From positions 37,841-101,840 of the forward strand of contig NZ_KN234752.1 of NCBI RefSeq assembly GCF_000764025.1: a DNA stretch of 64,000 nucleotides. The letters run 5' to 3'. This DNA is from Pseudohaliea rubra DSM 19751 (GTDB taxonomy: Bacteria; Pseudomonadota; Gammaproteobacteria; Pseudomonadales; Halieaceae). Of the stretch, positions 16,390 through 22,720 are shown piece after piece (within the stretch, counting starts at the first letter, position 1; each line of letters opens with the position of its first letter). The notes under the pieces were generated by a model, which worked only from the letters and a program-made list of their open reading frames with translations, was not told where the DNA came from and did no database searches. Both the position numbers and the translations under genes were made by a program.

Positions 16390-16857
16390 ATGCGATTGAA
16401 ATTTCTCTGCAAGACTCATCGCCAGTCACTCCTTGGCGATACGGACGCGGCACGCTCACTCTGGCTGGGCTTGCAGGATAGCTTGAAAGAAGAAGCCGCG
16501 GTCGCTACACCACGGCGCGTGCAGCAGGCCGGTACCGCCCTTGAGGCGGCCGGCATTTACCTTCTGGCCAATCCGGCGGCAGATGCCGCCCTGCTGCAGC
16601 GCTACGTCGACTCGGCGCAACAGTTGATCGAGCTGTTGGTTCAGCTCAGGCAGACCCACCTCGCCATCATCGTCATCTCCGGCACCAATGCCCTCGTGGA
16701 GCACCTCGCCCGGAGCGGCGCCGATCGGGACGCGGCCCTGGCGGCCTGTCGACGGCTGACGCGCCAGGGCATGGGGCATATCGAAGGTGGTCATCGAGGC
16801 TGCAGGCCAGGGCACCCGGTGCCCCAGCCCCGGGCGCAGACTGCAACGCTGCACTGA
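16390..16857 (+). CDS. Hypothetical 155-residue protein, probably iron-regulated
   Basis: The product is a mostly helical cytoplasmic protein (MRLKFLCKTHRQSLLG..., then LWLGLQDSLKEEAAVA, QRYVDSAQQLIELLVQLRQTH). The ATG at 16390 is chosen over an earlier in-frame codon at 16312 because the latter lies before the Fur-box-like dyad and has no ribosome site. The N-terminal KFLCKTHRQ pattern recalls, from memory, small uncharacterised proteins encoded in Fur-controlled loci of pseudomonads (the orfX position beside sodM/fumC), but this could not be verified. The C-terminal 20 residues (HRGCRPGHPVPQPRAQTATLH) look unlike the rest and may be a frameshifted or extended tail. The gene converges on the RhlA-like gene. 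Confidence 0.5.
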   Translation: MRLKFLCKTHRQSLLGDTDAARSLWLGLQDSLKEEAAVATPRRVQQAGTALEAAGIYLLANPAADAALLQRYVDSAQQLIELLVQLRQTHLAIIVISGTNALVEHLARSGADRDAALAACRRLTRQGMGHIEGGHRGCRPGHPVPQPRAQTATLH

Positions 16858-16932
16858 GCCGGAGCCGCTGCAGGCCCGGGCGACCCCTGAGGCCCTGGTC
16901 GCCGACCGCGGCAGTTACGGCCTCTGCGTTCT

Positions 16933-17775
16933 TCAGCCGACCTGCTCCGCCACCGGTTGCGCTGTGTGGCCCAGCATGAACGTTTCGTAATCGTCGAGAA
17001 GCTCGGGCCGTTCGAAGTGCAGGAAGTGGCCCACCCCATCCACGAGCAGGCATTCGCAGCGCGGGATCATGCGCTCGGCTATCCACATGTCGTCGAGATC
17101 AATAATGCGATCCTCGGCACCATTGACGATAAGCGTCCTCGCGCGAATACGGGAAAGATCCACCGTGTCCTGCAGCTGGCCGAGCGTTAGGATATTCCGG
17201 CAGTGCTGGTAAAACACATCGGCGCTGTCGTCGCTCAGATTGGCAAACTGCGCGGTTATCTGGCGCTTGTAGCTGGGACCGATCTGCTGCCCGAACATAT
17301 CGATAATCAGGTCCGCCCCCGCCGCGTAGTCGCGGGTCTCGTAAAGCTGCTGCGCGTGCGCAACGATATGTTCCATGACGGCATTCGGCTTCATGCCGAA
17401 ACTGCTCAGCACCAGCTGCTGCACCGCGTCGGGCTCCCGCGCCGCGTAGCCGGCTGCGATCGCCGTGCCCCAGCTGCTGCCCGCCAGCGTCAGCTCACCG
17501 TAGGGCGCCGCGTTCTTCAGAAGGGCATCCACCACCTCGAGCTGCTCTTCAACGGTGACGTGCGCGTCTCCCGACAGAATGCGGGAACGACCGACACCGG
17601 GCATATCGAACACGATGACCCGAAAGTGCGGCGCGAAACGCCGGGTAATCGAACGCCAGACCGCCATGGTCTGGAGGACGCCGCTCACGCAGAGCAGCAC
17701 GTTGGGATGATCGCCGTAGACCCGGAAGGGGATCTCGAAACGACCGTGCTGGAGCACTTGCTTTCCGGTTTTCAT
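16933..17775 (-). CDS. RhlA-like alpha/beta hydrolase
   Basis: The product has 280 residues of alpha/beta-hydrolase fold: nucleophile S101 in AGSSWGTA, acid D222 in NGAEDRI, base H250 in GVGHFLHF. Several segments track RhlA, the enzyme that makes the 3-(3-hydroxyalkanoyloxy)alkanoate lipid moiety of rhamnolipids: VIVFDMPGVGRSR, the SxSWG-type elbow, NAVMEHIVAHAQQLYE, and NGAEDRIIDLDD with CLLVDGVGHFL. No RhlB/RhlC glycosyltransferase is nearby, so a free hydroxyacyl lipid or another acyl transfer product is more likely than a rhamnolipid. The ATG overlaps the stop of the JmjC-like gene (ATGA), making it the last gene of a coupled trio. Ordinary hydrolase function remains possible. Confidence 0.65.
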   Translation of the reverse strand: MKTGKQVLQHGRFEIPFRVYGDHPNVLLCVSGVLQTMAVWRSITRRFAPHFRVIVFDMPGVGRSRILSGDAHVTVEEQLEVVDALLKNAAPYGELTLAGSSWGTAIAAGYAAREPDAVQQLVLSSFGMKPNAVMEHIVAHAQQLYETRDYAAGADLIIDMFGQQIGPSYKRQITAQFANLSDDSADVFYQHCRNILTLGQLQDTVDLSRIRARTLIVNGAEDRIIDLDDMWIAERMIPRCECLLVDGVGHFLHFERPELLDDYETFMLGHTAQPVAEQVG

Positions 17776-18728
17776 AGCTTCGGTTCCACATCTTCCGTCC
17801 CGGACGAGAGGAGCGCCTTGGCGCGCTGTTCAGCGCGGAGGCACTTCCAACGATACCACCTGGCCGGGGCAAGGCGATTCGCAAAACGGTCCCAGGGCGA
17901 GGTCACCAGGAGGCACAGCGCCGCGCGGGCCCGATCGCCCCAGTGCACCGGGGCGGCACGCAGGGAGACACTCATGCCCGCCTCGAGGTAATGAAACTCG
18001 TGCCACCAGCCCGCCGGCATGTACAGCGTCTCGCCCGGCTCAAGCACCAGCTCCAGGCCAGGAGCGCGGGCAAGGGCGGGAAAACGCGCCAAATCCGGGG
18101 CATCGAGATCGACGTAGCTGCGCACTGTGCACGGATGGCGATAAAGCGCAGCCGAGGCAGCTGGCGGAAACAGGCGGACCCTGCGGCGACCACGGATGAC
18201 CGTGTGCAGTACGTCCGCCCTGTCGATGTCGTAGTGCAGCGGCGTGGTGCTGCCGCCGCAGCCGAAGAAACTGAACACAAAGCGACGGGACAGGCGCAGG
18301 CCGACATCGGGCAGGCGCACATCGTCCAGCAGCTCGGGGAGCTGTCGCGACAGGTTGTAGAGAAACATGCGCAGATCGCGCCCACGGTACTGCGTCGCCT
18401 CGAGGAAATCCGCAAAGCGCATAGTGTCGATACTGCCCATGTAATTGGACCCCGGGCTGCCGAAACTCGCATCATAGACCCGCACCATGTGCTCCCCGAA
18501 GCGCCTGCTCAGGCCCTCCGGGGTCCACCGCCGGAGGGCCGGCCAATCGACCGCCAGGTCGCTGATGACGGCGGGGCGACGCGCGGAAATCGCCTCCCGC
18601 AGAGCGCCACCGTCGCCAAAGGCTACCCGGGGCAGCGCCTGCCAGCCCGGGCGCAACCCGGCCTCTGCCGACCCTGCCGTCGCGCAGTCCATGGCGGGGA
18701 CGGTGAACGCTGCCCCCTCGCCCCTCAT
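17772..18728 (-). CDS. JmjC/cupin-like Fe(II)/2-oxoglutarate dioxygenase-type protein
   Basis: The product has 318 residues. The cupin_8/JmjC core shows the metal triad H165-x-D167 (TTPLHYDIDRADVLHTVI) and H243 (YMPAGWWHEFHYL). The N-terminal RPAVISDLAVDWPALRRW and the loop RVRLFPP are typical of the JmjC-like hydroxylase group. Such enzymes hydroxylate proteins or small molecules using 2-oxoglutarate. The start ATG overlaps the stop of the upstream chalcone-isomerase-like gene, and its own stop overlaps the RhlA-like gene (both ATGA), so the three products are made together. No signal peptide is present. The family call is firm; the substrate is unknown. Confidence 0.82.
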   Translation of the reverse strand: MRGEGAAFTVPAMDCATAGSAEAGLRPGWQALPRVAFGDGGALREAISARRPAVISDLAVDWPALRRWTPEGLSRRFGEHMVRVYDASFGSPGSNYMGSIDTMRFADFLEATQYRGRDLRMFLYNLSRQLPELLDDVRLPDVGLRLSRRFVFSFFGCGGSTTPLHYDIDRADVLHTVIRGRRRVRLFPPAASAALYRHPCTVRSYVDLDAPDLARFPALARAPGLELVLEPGETLYMPAGWWHEFHYLEAGMSVSLRAAPVHWGDRARAALCLLVTSPWDRFANRLAPARWYRWKCLRAEQRAKALLSSGTEDVEPKL

Positions 18729-19357
18729 AGCGCCGCCCCGGGGGCCACCAGCGCGAGCAGATCCTCCCGGTCGCAGACGGGATCGGCACCAAACCAGATC
18801 GACCAGATCAGCTTGGCAAAAGCAAGGTCGCTTGCGGCAAAGACCCGCTCACCGTTGAAGTTCACGAACAGCCTCCCGCCGTCCAGCCAGAAAAACTGCA
18901 GCTGATCGCCAGCCCGGGCGCCGCGGTCAATCGCGGCAAGAAAGCTCGCAATGGTATCGCGGGCCTCCTGCAGCCACTCAGGCTGCGCATTGCGCCGCAG
19001 GCTCCGATCGAATTCCTCGCGAATCTGTTCAACGCCAAGGTCCCGCTGGAAGTGAATCATCAGCGCCTTGCCGCGACCGTCCGTTACAACCTCTCCCGGG
19101 TCGAGGGGCGATCCGCCGGCGAGCTCGGCGTAGTGGGCGATTTCGTAGACGCGAAAAATGAAAAAGACACGCTCGGTCCTGCCGGTGAGAAGCAGTCGGT
19201 GGCGCTCGCCTGCCTCCTCGATACTGACGACGGGCGGGAAGGCAGGTTTTGCGCCAGCCAGGAGGACTGGCGATAGAATCAACGCGGCCACGAACAACAC
19301 AAGGCTGACATAGCGCTGAGACCCGGACGGGTCATGCGCGGAAAACGTATGCGACAT
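18725..19357 (-). CDS. Chalcone-isomerase-like protein, membrane-anchored or exported
   Basis: The product has 210 residues. A hydrophobic segment at about residues 17-36 (VSLVLFVAALILSPVLLAGA) is a signal peptide or anchor. The remainder matches the bacterial chalcone-isomerase-like domain: LLLTGRTERVFFIFRVYEIAHYAE near the start and KALMIHFQRDLGVEQIREEF, then FLAAIDRGARAGDQLQFFWLDGGRLFVNFNGE. The bacterial members are not known to isomerise chalcones; some may bind fatty acids, as plant FAP relatives do. It heads the three-gene coupled operon ending with the RhlA-like hydrolase, which makes a lipid-related role attractive as inference. Confidence 0.75.
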   Translation of the reverse strand: MSHTFSAHDPSGSQRYVSLVLFVAALILSPVLLAGAKPAFPPVVSIEEAGERHRLLLTGRTERVFFIFRVYEIAHYAELAGGSPLDPGEVVTDGRGKALMIHFQRDLGVEQIREEFDRSLRRNAQPEWLQEARDTIASFLAAIDRGARAGDQLQFFWLDGGRLFVNFNGERVFAASDLAFAKLIWSIWFGADPVCDREDLLALVAPGAAL

Positions 19358-19656
19358 GGAACTACCCCTGACGATGCGCGACCAGTGTAGCTCAGGTCGG
19401 GCGCCTTGACTGCCTCGCCGCTGCCGTCCCAGCGGGCAATGAAACTGTCGATAGCGAACAAGGTGCTGGCGTTATGCGGCATCTGGGTGCGGGCGGGCTA
19501 CTTCTTTCCTTCGGAGGTATCGTATCAAACCGAATGGACGACCAAGCCACACATCTGCCAGCGCTTCCACTAACCGCGCGAATTTCTGGACTTCGCGCTA
19601 GGCATGCCAACCGGGGCATCCAGGGCTGATCTGAACAAAAACCAGGCACGCCAAAG
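19358..19656. other. Non-coding or decayed stretch left of the HicAB pair
   Basis: No intact gene is seen. On the minus strand, bases 19482 to about 19390 can be read as MPHNASTLFAIDSFIARWDGSGEA..., which resembles the first residues of class I DNA methyltransferases of restriction systems (a FIARW segment), but the frame then becomes random. It may be a gene stub. The stretch is also the boundary between core genes and the accessory toxin-antitoxin and island region. Confidence 0.3.
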
Positions 19657-19857
19657 TTAGAACGCCTTTGGCAAGCCAGCTTGTTTCAAGACTTCGTTTG
19701 CCGTGTGTCGGGATTTTATTTTGTTGTCGACCGGGAAGGATCTGTTTGTCACCGGGCTATGCCAAAACTCATGGTCGCCCTTGCCCTGGCGCTTGAAGTA
19801 GCACCCTGCCTCAGAGAGTAGGGCTTTAACCTCTGGCGTAAAAGACTGCGGCGCCAC
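19657..19857 (-). CDS. hicA: HicA-family toxin (mRNA interferase)
   Basis: The product has 66 residues, the usual HicA size. It contains the double-stranded-RNA-binding-like core EAGCYFKRQGKGDHEFWHSP with the conserved catalytic-type His after a Gly-rich turn, and the C-terminal NEVLKQAGLPKAF, typical of this family. HicA toxins cleave mRNA on the ribosome or free in the cytoplasm. The gene follows the antitoxin gene by 3 bases, antitoxin first, as in many DUF1902-type HicBA pairs. The pair lies just outside the left end of the integrative element, so it appears to be part of the older chromosome or an earlier insertion. Confidence 0.75.
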   Translation of the reverse strand: MAPQSFTPEVKALLSEAGCYFKRQGKGDHEFWHSPVTNRSFPVDNKIKSRHTANEVLKQAGLPKAF

Positions 19858-19860
19858 CTT

Positions 19861-20136
19861 TTAGCAGCCGATAGACACTCTGCGCTCACTGTGAATCAGC
19901 AGGTCGAGCGGCGCGGTCCCATCGTCCTCCGGGACGGCCATCCCATTGAGTTCGAGCAAGTCGGGGACGATTTCAAGAAGTTTCTGGGTAACCCCCTCAA
20001 TCGTCTCTGCTTCCGTGACAAGGCCCGGAATATCGTCACTGGAGACCAACCATACGCCGGCCTCATCATCCCACTCTGCTTGGATTTGGAACGTGCGTCT
20101 TGACTCTGGCTGTGCGGCGAGAGATTTGCTGTCCAT
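19861..20136 (-). CDS. hicB: HicB-like antitoxin (DUF1902 type)
   Basis: The product has 91 residues from the ATG at 20136. The segment FQIQAEWDDEAGVWLVSSDDIPGLVTEAET followed by LLEIVPDLLELNG is the degenerate RNase-H-like HicB/DUF1902 fold. The start at 20136 is preferred because AAAGGAG lies 8 bases upstream of it; an in-frame ATG at 20169 would need an untidy 11-residue extension. HicB antitoxins bind HicA and repress their own promoter. No C-terminal helix-turn-helix is visible, so DNA binding, if any, is by another element. A dyad over the AT-rich promoter region (20171-20195) may be its operator. Confidence 0.75.
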   Translation of the reverse strand: MDSKSLAAQPESRRTFQIQAEWDDEAGVWLVSSDDIPGLVTEAETIEGVTQKLLEIVPDLLELNGMAVPEDDGTAPLDLLIHSERRVSIGC

Positions 20137-20170
20137 AAGGGAGGCTCCTTTGCGCCCGATCGGACACATC

Positions 20171-20195
20171 CCGGTATTTTGCTATATTTTACCGG
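20171..20195 (-). promoter_or_regulatory. Candidate hicBA promoter/operator dyad
   Basis: The inverted repeat CCGGTA (20171-20176) and TACCGG (20190-20195) flanks a 13-base AT-rich centre containing TATATTTT (minus-strand AAAATATA). It lies 35-59 bases before the antitoxin ATG, where autoregulation would be expected. The assignment is by position and symmetry only. Confidence 0.45.
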
Positions 20196-20331
20196 TTTTT
20201 GAATCCAAAGTTTAAAGCAATCTTGTAGAAAAAGCCGCCCGGTCGCTTATGTAGCGCATGGCTACATATCCGGACGGACGAAACTTTGGCGCATGCGCCC
20301 AGGGTTAATGGGGTAGAGCCTTTTACTGAGT

Positions 20332-20348
20332 AGATGGCGGAGGGGGTG
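20332..20348. repeat. Left attachment site of the integrative element (17 bp direct repeat)
   Basis: AGATGGCGGAGGGGGTG is identical to 29128-29144, where it forms the 3' end of tRNA-Ser(CGA) with its CCA and 3 flanking bases. This marks the left boundary of an 8.8 kb insertion. Confidence 0.85.
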
Positions 20349-20366
20349 TCTGCTTGCATCTTGTGC

Positions 20367-20483
20367 CATCCAGTATCATCCGGTGTCACCGAGTCGATTT
20401 TATTCGTTATTTATCAAATCTTTACAATCATAACCCACTAACACCCGATGCCAATTAGTGCTATCCTCTCTCATCCAATGCCA
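20367..20483. repeat. Four CATCC-type 12-mers before the integrase (possible Int arm sites)
   Basis: Related 12-mers occur at 20367-20378 (CATCCAGTATCA), 20377-20388 (CATCCGGTGTCA), 20442-20453 (CACCCGATGCCA) and 20472-20483 (CATCCAATGCCA). All are in the same orientation, with spacings of 10, 65 and 30 bases. They sit between the attachment site and the integrase start, where arm-type integrase or excisionase sites are found. Confidence 0.55.
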
Positions 20484-20517
20484 ACTTTAATGGCGGGATG
20501 GATGTGGGGAGCTTGTC

Positions 20518-21828
20518 ATGCCAAAGGTGGCGAAGGAGTTGAAAGCTCTTGAGGTGTCGCGCCTCAACGAACCGGGTATGCACGCCGTCGGTGGCGTCGC
20601 TGGACTGCATTTGAACGTCGCTCCGTCAGGTGCGCGCAGCTGGATTCTGCGCGTGATGGTGGGCGCAAAGCGGCGCGAGGTGGGATTGGGAGGCTACCCC
20701 ACGGTCACGCTAGCAACCGCCAGAGAAGCAGCCAGAGCAATGCGTCAGCAGATCGCCGAGGGTGAAGACCCAGTCCTTGTTAAGACGCTGGCGCGGCAAC
20801 GACTCATAGACCAGCAGAACCGCAGCATCACCTTTGAAGAAGCCGCCAGGCGCTTCCTCGCCGCCAAACAGGGGGAATGGCGCAACGCCAAGCACGCCGC
20901 GCAGTGGGGCTCCACGCTGAAGACCTACGCCCACCCGATCCTCGGTAAAAAGCACGTATCTACCATTGAGCTAACGGATGTGCTGCAGGTACTTGAGCCG
21001 ATCTGGCAGGAGAAAAACGAAACAGCCTCCCGCCTGCGTGGCCGCATAGAGTCCGTGCTCGACTGGGCGAAGGTGCACGGCTACGCCGAGGGTGAAAACG
21101 CCGCTCGCTGGAAAGGCAATCTGGACAAAGTGTTACCACGCCCCAGCAAGGTCAAGCGGGTGAAGCATCACGAAGCACTCCCCTACGCGCAGATCGGAGA
21201 CTTCCTATCGAAGCTGGCGAAACGCAGTGGGTCGGCGGCAGCGGCACTGGAGTTCCTGATCCTCACAGCAGCGCGATCCGGCGAGGTTAGGCGCATGACC
21301 TGGGGGGAACTGGCGTCGGATGACAACTTGTGGATTGTGCCTTCAGAACGCATGAAGGCGGGTAAGGAGCACCGAGTACCGCTTTCGGAGGGAGTTCTTG
21401 CGGTTCTAGAGCGACAGCGCAAGCTGACCGACTCCGATGATCCGGCAGCGCTGGTATTCCCATCCCCCAATGCAAAGAAACACCTGAGCGATGTGGCATT
21501 CAAGCAATTGCTCAAGCGCCTCGGATACGGACATGTCACCGCGCACGGCTTCCGATCCACGTTCAGAGACTGGGCCGGCGAGCAAACACAACACCCGCGG
21601 GAAGTCATGGAGCACGCACTGGCGCACCAACTCAAGGATAAAGCTGAAGCTGCCTACGCGCGTGGCACGCTGCTGCAGAAGCGCCGCAAGCTGATGAACG
21701 ACTGGGCGGCATACTGCAGCGGGACGACTGAGAGAGAGGAGCAGACAAATGACTCTACAGGAACGCCAGAACCGACTGCGCAAAATAGCGGAGGACCTTC
21801 GAGACTGCGTATTGTCTCAGGAGGATGA
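20518..21828 (+). CDS. int: P4-type tyrosine integrase
   Basis: The product has 436 residues. An N-terminal arm-binding DUF4102 domain is visible (GLHLNVAPSGARSWILRV..GLGGYPTVTLATARE), then a core-binding domain (ITFEEAARRFLAAK) and the catalytic domain with R in TAARSGEVR, H-x-x-R in TAHGFRSTF, H in EHALAHQL and the nucleophile Y in EAAYARGTL. It catalyses site-specific recombination between the tRNA-Ser 3' end and the element's attachment site. It is transcribed away from the left repeat. The tRNA gene itself lies at the other end of the element, so integrase and reconstituted tRNA are at opposite ends. The C-terminus overlaps the next gene by 80 bases. Confidence 0.95.
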   Translation: MPKVAKELKALEVSRLNEPGMHAVGGVAGLHLNVAPSGARSWILRVMVGAKRREVGLGGYPTVTLATAREAARAMRQQIAEGEDPVLVKTLARQRLIDQQNRSITFEEAARRFLAAKQGEWRNAKHAAQWGSTLKTYAHPILGKKHVSTIELTDVLQVLEPIWQEKNETASRLRGRIESVLDWAKVHGYAEGENAARWKGNLDKVLPRPSKVKRVKHHEALPYAQIGDFLSKLAKRSGSAAAALEFLILTAARSGEVRRMTWGELASDDNLWIVPSERMKAGKEHRVPLSEGVLAVLERQRKLTDSDDPAALVFPSPNAKKHLSDVAFKQLLKRLGYGHVTAHGFRSTFRDWAGEQTQHPREVMEHALAHQLKDKAEAAYARGTLLQKRRKLMNDWAAYCSGTTEREEQTNDSTGTPEPTAQNSGGPSRLRIVSGG

Positions 21829-22147
21829 GCAGTTCCTTGCAGACGCGCTGGAGAAAATCGCCGACGGCGAAAGCGCCGAGGAAGTACTGGACGTTAAGGC
21901 CAGGCGAGGCGAACGGAAAAGCGCGGCCATCCAGAAGGCAAACAAGAAATCAAGCCTTCGAAGACAGCATGCACTTGCCTGGATGCAAGCGGCCAAAACT
22001 CCAGAGGATGAAGGTGGGTTGGGCATGGCTTTAGAAGAGGCTGCCCACGAGGTATCAAAGTACTTCCCATTTTCTGCGGAAACTTTGCTCCAGTACTTCA
22101 GAGTCAAGCATCGCGTAGAAGCGGTCAACCCGTACCGCCTGAACTGA
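21749..22147 (+). CDS. Hypothetical 132-residue helical protein of the element
   Basis: It starts inside the integrase gene at an ATG preceded by a strong GAGAGAGGAG ribosome site. The sequence is highly charged and helical (MTLQERQNRLRKIAEDLRD, ALEKIADGESAEEVLDVKARRGERKS), with no membrane segment or known motif. Genes in this position of P4-like elements are often small and poorly conserved. The overlap with int implies coupled expression. No function is assigned. Confidence 0.6.
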   Translation: MTLQERQNRLRKIAEDLRDCVLSQEDEQFLADALEKIADGESAEEVLDVKARRGERKSAAIQKANKKSSLRRQHALAWMQAAKTPEDEGGLGMALEEAAHEVSKYFPFSAETLLQYFRVKHRVEAVNPYRLN

Positions 22148-22226
22148 AATCACGATTTGAGTTACTGGCGCGCTGAGACGTGGAGACTCATGCTGGACTC
22201 GCGTAAAGCAAATGAGGACTCCAGAC

Positions 22227-22481
22227 ATGGCCGTAACTCGCCTACTCGAACTGAAAGAAATTCTCGGTGATCCGAGATCAAACCCACCAGCGCCCCCAAT
22301 CCTTCCTGTTTCGCGCTCCACCTTCTATCGAGAGATACGCGCGGGCCGGTTCCCGCGCGGTGTGGAGGTTTCACCGGGGCGCGTCGCCTGGCGTGAGGAC
22401 GACATTCAGCGATTGATTGCAAGACTGTCGAACACTGGAAGAAAGTCGGAACACGAGGAAAACACGCGGAGGGCAGATTAA
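22227..22481 (+). CDS. AlpA-like excisionase/regulator
   Basis: The product has 84 residues. A winged helix-turn-helix of the AlpA/MerR-like excisionase type is visible in PVSRSTFYREIRAGRFPRGVEVSPGRVAWREDDIQRLIARL. AlpA proteins activate int and assist excision of P4-type elements. The ATG at 22227 is preferred over 22212 because GAGG lies 9 bases before it. The TAATG junction with the next gene (1-base overlap) makes an operon. Confidence 0.85.
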   Translation: MAVTRLLELKEILGDPRSNPPAPPILPVSRSTFYREIRAGRFPRGVEVSPGRVAWREDDIQRLIARLSNTGRKSEHEENTRRAD

Positions 22482-22720
22482 TGAGCAGATACAACAGAAA
22501 ACCCAATATACCAGCAGACATCGAGGCCATTATTGAAATACTGCCGCCGGGTGCAATCGAGGAAGCGCAATTCGAGTTTTTATTTGGTTTGGGCGACGAG
22601 ATAGAACTTCTCACAAAAGACCACTCGCAGGATGCCATGCGCGGATATTTAGTGAGAAGCGCAGAAAAATTCGCAGAGATCATCTGCAGAAAAGAGCGAA
22701 AGTTGCGTGAAAGTGAGTAG
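22481..22720 (+). CDS. Hypothetical 79-residue acidic protein
   Basis: The product has no recognised domain (MSRYNRKPNIPADIEAIIEILPPG, then EEAQFEFLFGLGDEIELL). It lies between the AlpA-like and primase genes, overlapping both (by 1 base and 14 bases), so it belongs to the replication/regulation operon of the element. Its composition becomes AT-richer here than in the chromosome. No function can be proposed. Confidence 0.6.
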   Translation: MSRYNRKPNIPADIEAIIEILPPGAIEEAQFEFLFGLGDEIELLTKDHSQDAMRGYLVRSAEKFAEIICRKERKLRESE

